From Thauera sp. (lineage in GTDB: Bacteria > Pseudomonadota > Gammaproteobacteria > Burkholderiales > Rhodocyclaceae), in contig JAKLLJ010000084.1 in assembly GCA_023150215.1 (NCBI GenBank), forward strand, positions 1-11,141: DNA of 11,141 nt, given 5' to 3'. Position 1 is the stretch's first letter. Every line of letters begins with the position of its first letter. This document shows positions 6,740 through 11,141 of this stretch, piece by piece. Under the pieces are notes generated by a model, which saw nothing but the letters and a program-made list of their open reading frames with translations, made no database searches and was not told the origin of the DNA. A program made the position numbers and the translations under genes.

Positions 6740-7720
6740 TCAGCTCGTCACTCGATCCGACAGTTTGGTGCGGGAGAAGGGAGTCGCAGGGATGTCCGCG
6801 TCCGGATACAAGTCGGTCATCAGCTCGACCGTATCGGGGCGAGGCGGCAACAGCTCGCGGACAGCCTGTTTCTCGGTGATGCCCAGGATGAGCCCGATCT
6901 GCTCTTCGTCCGCTCCGCGGGCATCCAGGCGCAGCGCCACCGTGCGTCTCAAGGCCACGGCCGACAGACCTTGCATGTTGACGCGCTTGAAGATCTTGCG
7001 ATAGGTGTCGAGCATCTGCCGGCACAAAAAGCGGGGACGGCCTTCGGCATCAAGGCAGTGCACGACGTAGGGCAGGCCGGCATCGTTCAGGAAAAGCCGG
7101 GCAGAGGCGTCGAACCCCCGGTAGGTCTCGCCCGCCTGCGGCGCCCTGCCCTGCTGGACAAGCCGATGGTCCAAATAGGCATCGATGGCCTTGATGGCCG
7201 CCGAACTCCGAAAAAACAGCGGACGCGGCTTCCGGTTGACCGACACCTCCGTCCGCATCTCGGAGCAACTGCGAACCGAGCCATCCGGATTCAGGTAGTC
7301 ACCAATCTCAAGGCGGGCAACCTCCAGCGGTCGCGCACCCGTTGCCAGCACGATGTGGATGAGCGCCATGTCCCGCAAAGGCATCGGGCTGCGCAGGCCC
7401 GCGCGGCGGATGACCGTCCATACATCCTTGTCGGTAAGGATTTGCGGTTGCGCCGGCGGGCGCAGCTCACCCGCCTCGAAGCGGACAAGGGCAGCCTCGA
7501 CGTCATCCTTGTGGGCGCGCAACTTGTGGACGTAACCCGTGGCCTCCGGATTGAACCCGTCGATTCCGACCTGTCGCTGCAACAACCTGGCAAGGCGCTT
7601 GACCCGATGTTCGATGGCAGTGCGGGTCAGGTGGTAGTCTGCGGCGACGGTGTCATAGGTCTCCCCGGCAAGAACTGCCCTCAGAATGGCGATGGACAGG
7701 CGGGTCGACTCACTGTGCAT
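6740..7720 (-). CDS. Tyrosine-recombinase-fold integrase-like protein, degenerate active site
   Basis: 326-residue protein. The N terminus (about 8-47) resembles a helix-turn-helix (ILRAVLAGETYDTVAADYHLTR...). The C-terminal two thirds look like a tyrosine recombinase catalytic domain: box I ATGARPLEVARLEIGDY at 126-142 with R130, a beta-hairpin NRKPRPLFF with K164, LRRT at 257-260 with R258, LGI at 279-281, and Y305 in LYPD. In active family members the segment before LRR reads HxLRR and the later one LGH; here these are V255 and I281, so both histidines seem to be missing. ATG 7720 is the only plausible start, since a TAA lies in frame 21 bases upstream; there is no strong Shine-Dalgarno. 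It is divergent from the large helicase gene and points toward the siderophore cluster, as expected for an integrase near an element end. Function could be an unusual recombinase or a DNA-binding regulator that has lost catalysis. Confidence 0.78.
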   Translation of the reverse strand: MHSESTRLSIAILRAVLAGETYDTVAADYHLTRTAIEHRVKRLARLLQRQVGIDGFNPEATGYVHKLRAHKDDVEAALVRFEAGELRPPAQPQILTDKDVWTVIRRAGLRSPMPLRDMALIHIVLATGARPLEVARLEIGDYLNPDGSVRSCSEMRTEVSVNRKPRPLFFRSSAAIKAIDAYLDHRLVQQGRAPQAGETYRGFDASARLFLNDAGLPYVVHCLDAEGRPRFLCRQMLDTYRKIFKRVNMQGLSAVALRRTVALRLDARGADEEQIGLILGITEKQAVRELLPPRPDTVELMTDLYPDADIPATPFSRTKLSDRVTS

Positions 7721-8170
7721 TTCAGGCGCGTGGCATACGGATTAACCTGCTTCCGATGCTCTCGTTGCACGCCCTGGCGAGACAGCCGAAATTCACCCCA
7801 AAGAAGGGAGAACTCGACATCAGCTCCGGACCGGCCAACAGTCCCGTCGATGCCTGGGCCCGCCAGCCCAACCTGCGTCGATCCGCGTCGCCCATGCACG
7901 CTCCACCAGTTGCACCCCCGTTCGAGGGATCCTTCGTGGTGGGACAAAGGCGTTACCGCCTGAACCAAACCTTCAGAACCCCCTCCTCGCCACCCACTCG
8001 GCAGTGATCGCCGCGATTCAAATCGGTTTGCCTTCCCGGCTGGCAGGCTGACGGGTAACACCACCATCCCCATCCGACCGCCGTTCGGGGGCTTTGAGAG
8101 AAGCGTTTCTGCTGCCATCGGGACACGCGGATCAAAGCGCGAGACACTGACCGGGCTCATGGGCCATCGC

Positions 8171-8221
8171 GGCCCGACGCTTGTCCTACGGGACATTCCG
8201 ACACCGATCGGCGTCGCGGTC
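8171..8221 (+). other. Nested stem-loop with UACG tetraloop
   Basis: Outer stem GGCC-CGACGC (8171-8180) pairs with GCGTCG-c-GGTC (8211-8221), ten pairs with one wobble and a bulged C. It encloses TGTCC-TACG-GGACA (8182-8195), a stem closed by C-G around a UNCG-type loop, one of the most stable RNA tetraloops. An 18-bp DNA dyad centred on CCGATCGG (8199-8216, one mismatched pair) overlaps the right arm, so a protein operator is the alternative reading. Confidence 0.45.
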
Positions 8222-8244
8222 GATACCCGCCTTGCGACACGAAC

Positions 8245-8277
8245 CTGCCACCCCGCCGCGCACGCGGGGGCTGGCAG
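8245..8277 (+). other. 12-bp GC-rich hairpin in the helicase leader
   Basis: CTGCCA-CCCCGC (8245-8256) pairs with GCGGGG (8264-8269) and, after a two-base bulge, TGGCAG (8272-8277), around a seven-base loop. Followed by AAACATG, not by a T-run, so it is not an intrinsic terminator on the plus strand. Confidence 0.5.
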
Positions 8278-8289
8278 AAACATGCTGCT

Positions 8290-8305
8290 CGCGCCGCTCG
8301 GCGCG
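8290..8305 (+). other. Small GC hairpin in the helicase leader
   Basis: CGCGCC (8290-8295), loop GCTC, GGCGCG (8300-8305): perfect 6-bp stem, third hairpin of the series. On its own, such a stem is common by chance at this base composition. Confidence 0.35.
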
Positions 8306-8341
8306 CGGACATCGCTCGTTGCATCCCCTTCAGGACTTCCA

Positions 8342-8354
8342 TCCCGACACGGGA
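8342..8354 (+). other. Small hairpin in the helicase leader
   Basis: TCCCG (8342-8346), loop ACA, CGGGA (8350-8354): perfect 5-bp stem, flanked on both sides by GGACTTCC-like copies (8333-8340 and 8352-8359). Weak as a single element; listed because it is part of a run of hairpins. Confidence 0.3.
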
Positions 8355-8396
8355 CTTCCTTCGAGGCCGCGCTGCATCGGTCCACTTCTTCAACCC

Positions 8397-8422
8397 TCAT
8401 CGAGGAGCTCCACTCCTCATGA
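8397..8422 (+). other. Hairpin with one bulge in the helicase leader
   Basis: TCAT-c-GAGGA (8397-8406) pairs with TCCTCATGA (8414-8422) around a seven-base loop, nine pairs with one bulged C. It lies directly before the hairpin that holds the ribosome binding site, and contains its own GAGGAG, which could compete for the CTCCT arm of the next hairpin. Confidence 0.45.
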
Positions 8423-8428
8423 CGGGAC

Positions 8429-8458
8429 GGGGGACTCCTTGTTTATCAGGAGTCCTCA
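8429..8458 (+). promoter_or_regulatory. Shine-Dalgarno-sequestering hairpin of the large helicase gene
   Basis: GGACTCCT (8432-8439) and AGGAGTCC (8448-8455) form a perfect 8-bp stem with an eight-base A/T-rich loop; three further pairs including two G-U wobbles extend it to 8429/8458. The AGGAG at 8448-8452, eight bases before ATG 8461, is the only good ribosome binding site and lies wholly in the 3' arm. Folding would block initiation, suggesting translational control of this large protein. Confidence 0.65.
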
Positions 8459-8460
8459 AG

Positions 8461-11141
8461 ATGGCCAAAAAAGCCACAGATATCTCAGCGTCCTATTGGC
8501 TTCCGGGTTTCGAGCCCGACGCCACGCCATCCAACAGGCGGGTCGGCGCCTCGAATGTGCCGGCTGCGGAAACCCAGGCGACATCGATTCCGGGGCCGGT
8601 CACCAACGCCAGCCGCGATGAAGCCGCCGAAGTCCATGTCCTTCATGGGCGGAACTGGCGGCTCGCCGTCGCTGAAGCGAGCAGCACTGCTCGTGAGACC
8701 GTCCCGCCATTGCGCCCCGCCGATCTGGAAGGCCTGGGGAGCGCCGCGGCCAAGTTCGACGCCAACTTGCGCGCGATCGAGATGCTGACCCGCATCGAAA
8801 CCGAGCGCCGCCCGCCGGACAAGGACGAGCGCCGCGCCATGGTGCGCTACACCGGCTGGGGCAGCCTCCCGGCGGCGTTCAATCCTGCCGGCAAGGAACC
8901 AGCCTGGAACGCTCGCGCCCAGCACTTGCAGGCCCTTCTGGGCGAAGCCGACTACGAGTCGGCGCGGGCCTCCGTCAACAACAGCCACTACACGTCGCTG
9001 GACGTGGTTGCCGGCCTGTGGGCAGCGGTTCAGCGCCTGGGTTTTGCGGGTGGGCGCGTCCTCGAACCCGCCGCCGGCATCGGCCACTTCATCGGTGTCA
9101 TGCCGGAAACGCTGATGGCGAAGTCGCAGGTCACCGCAGTGGAAATCGACCGTCTGTCGGGCCGGATGCTGCAGGCGCTGTACGCGCCGGCCGGGGTCGC
9201 GGTGCATGTGGGGCCGTTCGAGAAGCAGTCTTTCCCGGATGGCTGGTTCGACCTGGTCATCGGCAACGTCCCTTTCGGCAACTACAAGGTGCCGGACACG
9301 AGCAACCGGCCCTACGCGGGCTTCAGCATCCACAACTACTTCATCGCCCGTTCACTGGATCTGGTTCGCCCTGGCGGCCTGGTGGTCCTGATCACCAGCA
9401 GCCACACGCTGGAGTCCTCCAGTACGGCCGTGCGCCGGCATCTCGCCTCGCAGGCTCACCTGCTGGGTGCGATCCGCCTGCCCATGGGCGCATTTGCCGA
9501 ACTGGCGGGCACGGAAGTCCAGACCGACATCCTGATCCTGAAGAAGCGGGAAGGCTCGGAAGTGCTCGAAGGCGACTGGATCGAACGTACCCAGGCACCC
9601 GAAGCCTTGATCGACCCGAGCCGCCCGCGGCCCTACATGCCGGTCAATGCCTGGTATGCCCGGCATCCCGAGTGGGTGATCGGCCGCCTGCGCATGGAAA
9701 GCAACGGCTACGAGGAAGTGCCGACGGCGGTTTTCGAGGGCGACTTCGCGGCAGGCCTGTCCGAGCGGATCGCGATGTTGCCCGAGGGCTCCTATCGCGC
9801 CGCCAAGGCGGCTGCACGGATCGTGCACGCGCCCGTCCCCGCGGAACCTGGTGCAAGGCCAGGAACCTTCCGCATCCGCAACGGCTGGATCCACCGGGTG
9901 GACGGCGGCTCGCTCGTCGATGTCCACGAGCAGTTCAACGCCACCCAGCGGGCACGGATCACCGGCATGTGCGCGATCCGCGACCATGCCCGGGCCCTGC
10001 TGGACACCCAGTTGGCCGAAGACGGAGACGACAAGCTGCGGCCCTTGCGGTCCATGCTCAACGGCACCTACGACCGCTATGTGGCGAAGTACGGCTGCCT
10101 GTCGACGCGGGCCAATGCGCTCGCGTTCCGGCGCGACCCGGACTATCCGCTGCTGCTTTCGCTCGAGCACTACGACGAGGAAACGGATTCCGCCCGCAAG
10201 GCGGCCCTGTTCACCCAGCGGACGTTGAAGCGCATCACGGCGCCGACCTCGGCCGACGAGCCGACGGCGGCGCTGGCTGCGTCGATGCAGTGGCGCGGTC
10301 GCGTCGATCCTGGGTACATGGGAGAACTGCTGCGCGCTCCGGCAGACGCGGTGACAACCGCGTTGGCCGAAGCCGGGCACATCTTCCACGACCCATCCGA
10401 CGACGAATGGAAGACGGCCGACGAATACCTGTCCGGCAACGTCAAGGTCAAGCTCGAGCAGGCCAGGATGGGTGGCGAGGCCTACCGGCGCAATGCCGAG
10501 GCCTTGGAGCGCGTACAGCCGGAGGACCTGCCGCCGGCGTCGATCGAGGTTCGCCTCGGCGCCGTCTGGATTCCGGCGGCTGACATCGAGACCTTCCTGC
10601 AAGAGGGTCTGGAACTCAAGGACTGCAAGGTCACCTATTCGGCCGAAGCAGGCGCCTGGTGGGTTCAGTACTCGGAATGGTCGGTGCGGCAAAGCGTCAA
10701 GGCGACCCAGGAATACGGCACCTCGCGCATGAACGCAGTGGAGCTCGTCCTGTGCGCGCTCAACGTACAGACGCCGACAGTCAAGGACTATGCGCCCGAG
10801 AAGGACGCCTACGTGGTCAACCCTACGGAAACCTTGGCCGCCCGGGAGAAGCTCGGCCTGCTGAAGGATCGCTTCGCCGCCTGGGCCTTCGAAGACATGG
10901 GCCGGCGCGAGCGGCTGTGCGCGCTCTACAACCGCCTGTTCAACGCCACCCGGCCGAGAACCTACGACGGTTCGCACCTGCTGCTGCCGGGCTTCTCGCA
11001 GTGCTTCAAGCTGCACCCGCAGCAGCCGAACGCGGTGTGGCGCATCGTGCAGTCCGGCAACACCGGGTTGTTCCACACGGTGGGCGCCGGCAAGACAGCG
11101 GTGTGCGTCATCGCCAGCATGGAGCTGCGCAGGCTGGGCTT
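8461..11141 (+). CDS. Large N6-methyltransferase / helicase fusion, DarB-like (partial, runs off right edge)
   Basis: 893 codons are visible with no stop, so the protein continues past the window; relatives in plasmids and integrative elements often exceed 1500 residues. After a low-complexity N terminus comes RYTGWGSLPAAFN (about 129-141), typical of this mobile-element family. An adenine methyltransferase-like fold follows: motif I RVLEPAAGIGHF (199-210) and motif IV variant GNVPFG (268-273, N269-P271-F272 for the usual NPPF/Y). At 872-880 HTVGAGKTA supplies a Walker A motif (K878, T879), start of an SF2/SNF2-type helicase domain cut off by the window. The layout resembles phage P1 DarB, an antirestriction protein; protection of incoming element DNA is therefore a possible role (inference). 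ATG 8461 is chosen for AGGAG eight bases upstream. It is divergent from the integrase-like gene across a 740-base region. Confidence 0.87.
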   Translation, partial: MAKKATDISASYWLPGFEPDATPSNRRVGASNVPAAETQATSIPGPVTNASRDEAAEVHVLHGRNWRLAVAEASSTARETVPPLRPADLEGLGSAAAKFDANLRAIEMLTRIETERRPPDKDERRAMVRYTGWGSLPAAFNPAGKEPAWNARAQHLQALLGEADYESARASVNNSHYTSLDVVAGLWAAVQRLGFAGGRVLEPAAGIGHFIGVMPETLMAKSQVTAVEIDRLSGRMLQALYAPAGVAVHVGPFEKQSFPDGWFDLVIGNVPFGNYKVPDTSNRPYAGFSIHNYFIARSLDLVRPGGLVVLITSSHTLESSSTAVRRHLASQAHLLGAIRLPMGAFAELAGTEVQTDILILKKREGSEVLEGDWIERTQAPEALIDPSRPRPYMPVNAWYARHPEWVIGRLRMESNGYEEVPTAVFEGDFAAGLSERIAMLPEGSYRAAKAAARIVHAPVPAEPGARPGTFRIRNGWIHRVDGGSLVDVHEQFNATQRARITGMCAIRDHARALLDTQLAEDGDDKLRPLRSMLNGTYDRYVAKYGCLSTRANALAFRRDPDYPLLLSLEHYDEETDSARKAALFTQRTLKRITAPTSADEPTAALAASMQWRGRVDPGYMGELLRAPADAVTTALAEAGHIFHDPSDDEWKTADEYLSGNVKVKLEQARMGGEAYRRNAEALERVQPEDLPPASIEVRLGAVWIPAADIETFLQEGLELKDCKVTYSAEAGAWWVQYSEWSVRQSVKATQEYGTSRMNAVELVLCALNVQTPTVKDYAPEKDAYVVNPTETLAAREKLGLLKDRFAAWAFEDMGRRERLCALYNRLFNATRPRTYDGSHLLLPGFSQCFKLHPQQPNAVWRIVQSGNTGLFHTVGAGKTAVCVIASMELRRLG

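Larger units (their letters stand above)
7721..8460. other. 740-base gene-free divergent region rich in inverted repeats
   Basis: Lies between two divergent genes; no open frame has recognisable protein character. Left half dyads: near-palindrome 7923-7936 centred on GGATCC; AGGCG-TTAC-CGCCT at 7948-7961; clustered ATCG/CGAT arms at 8007-8025; AGAAGCGTTTCT at 8099-8110 (one mismatched pair). Right half (8171-8458) folds into successive hairpins described separately. CGGGAC recurs at 8119, 8189, 8350 and 8423. Promoters for both flanking genes must lie here, but I cannot place them with confidence. An origin, operator array or recombination site are all possible. Confidence 0.5.

Noticed and set aside
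6587..7963. Plus-strand open frame of 458 codons
   Set aside because: Antisense to the integrase-like gene, whose ATGARPLEVARL and LRRT motifs fix the coding strand.
7681..8400. Minus-strand open frame of 239 codons across the divergent region
   Set aside because: No recognisable domain, it overlaps the integrase-like start, and its composition looks like translated non-coding sequence. I cannot exclude it fully.
8159..8422. Plus-strand open frame of 87 codons before the large gene, possible leader peptide
   Set aside because: No clear ribosome binding site and no protein character; it coincides with the hairpin run, which explains the sequence better.
7741..8460. CRISPR array or iteron array in the divergent region
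   Set aside because: CGGGAC recurs four times but with irregular spacing and no longer shared repeat, so neither type fits.
9018..10583. Plus-strand open frame of 521 codons inside the large gene
   Set aside because: Same strand, shifted frame; arginine/glycine-rich composition and no motifs, overlapping a frame with clear methyltransferase motifs.
9352..11076. Minus-strand open frame of 574 codons
   Set aside because: Antisense to the methyltransferase-helicase gene, which has conserved motifs and a good start; the antisense product is rich in R, G, H and Q with no motif.

Overview
The window joins two unrelated blocks. Positions 1 to about 6530 are the regulatory and proximal part of a nonribosomal siderophore gene cluster, read entirely on the minus strand. 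Positions from about 6740 to the right edge look like one end of a mobile element: a tyrosine-recombinase-fold protein on the minus strand, and divergently a very large methyltransferase-helicase protein on the plus strand. High G+C, an iron-starvation sigma factor of the OrbS/PvdS kind, and gene content like the lipopeptide siderophore clusters of Cupriavidus, Variovorax and relatives suggest a betaproteobacterium of the order Burkholderiales. That assignment is inference; no rRNA or housekeeping gene is present.

Siderophore block, in order of transcription (right to left). A Fur-box-like palindrome (6503-6523) lies 52 bases before an ECF sigma factor gene (5927-6451). Next comes an 82-residue protein holding only the DUF4880 (FecR N-terminal) domain (5524-5772), whose stop codon sits inside an intrinsic terminator (5513-5544). 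After a gap, a promoter-like TAAA-N17-CGTC element (5255-5279) precedes a tight biosynthetic operon: MbtH-like protein (4920-5174), type II thioesterase (4168-4920, TGATG overlap with mbtH), Sfp-type phosphopantetheinyl transferase (3489-4190, overlapping the thioesterase gene) and an NRPS (start 3337, running off the left edge). The NRPS opens with a fatty acyl-AMP ligase, a carrier domain and a condensation domain, so the product is probably N-acylated. The simplest regulatory reading is a cascade: iron loss relieves Fur repression of the sigma gene, and the sigma factor then activates the TAAA/CGTC promoter in front of mbtH.

Mobile block. The integrase-like protein (6740-7720) keeps the box I arginine, a plausible lysine, the HxxR arginine and a tyrosine, but both catalytic-type histidines are replaced. 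A 740-base gene-free stretch separates it from the divergent large gene (8461 to the right edge), which has an N6-adenine methyltransferase-like domain followed by a helicase Walker A motif, a domain order resembling phage P1 DarB. This gene-free stretch is rich in inverted repeats. The 290 bases before the large gene can fold into a run of hairpins, the last of which buries the Shine-Dalgarno sequence. That leader and the degenerate recombinase are the least explained features here. The element boundary has not been located, but it must lie close to the Fur-controlled promoter.
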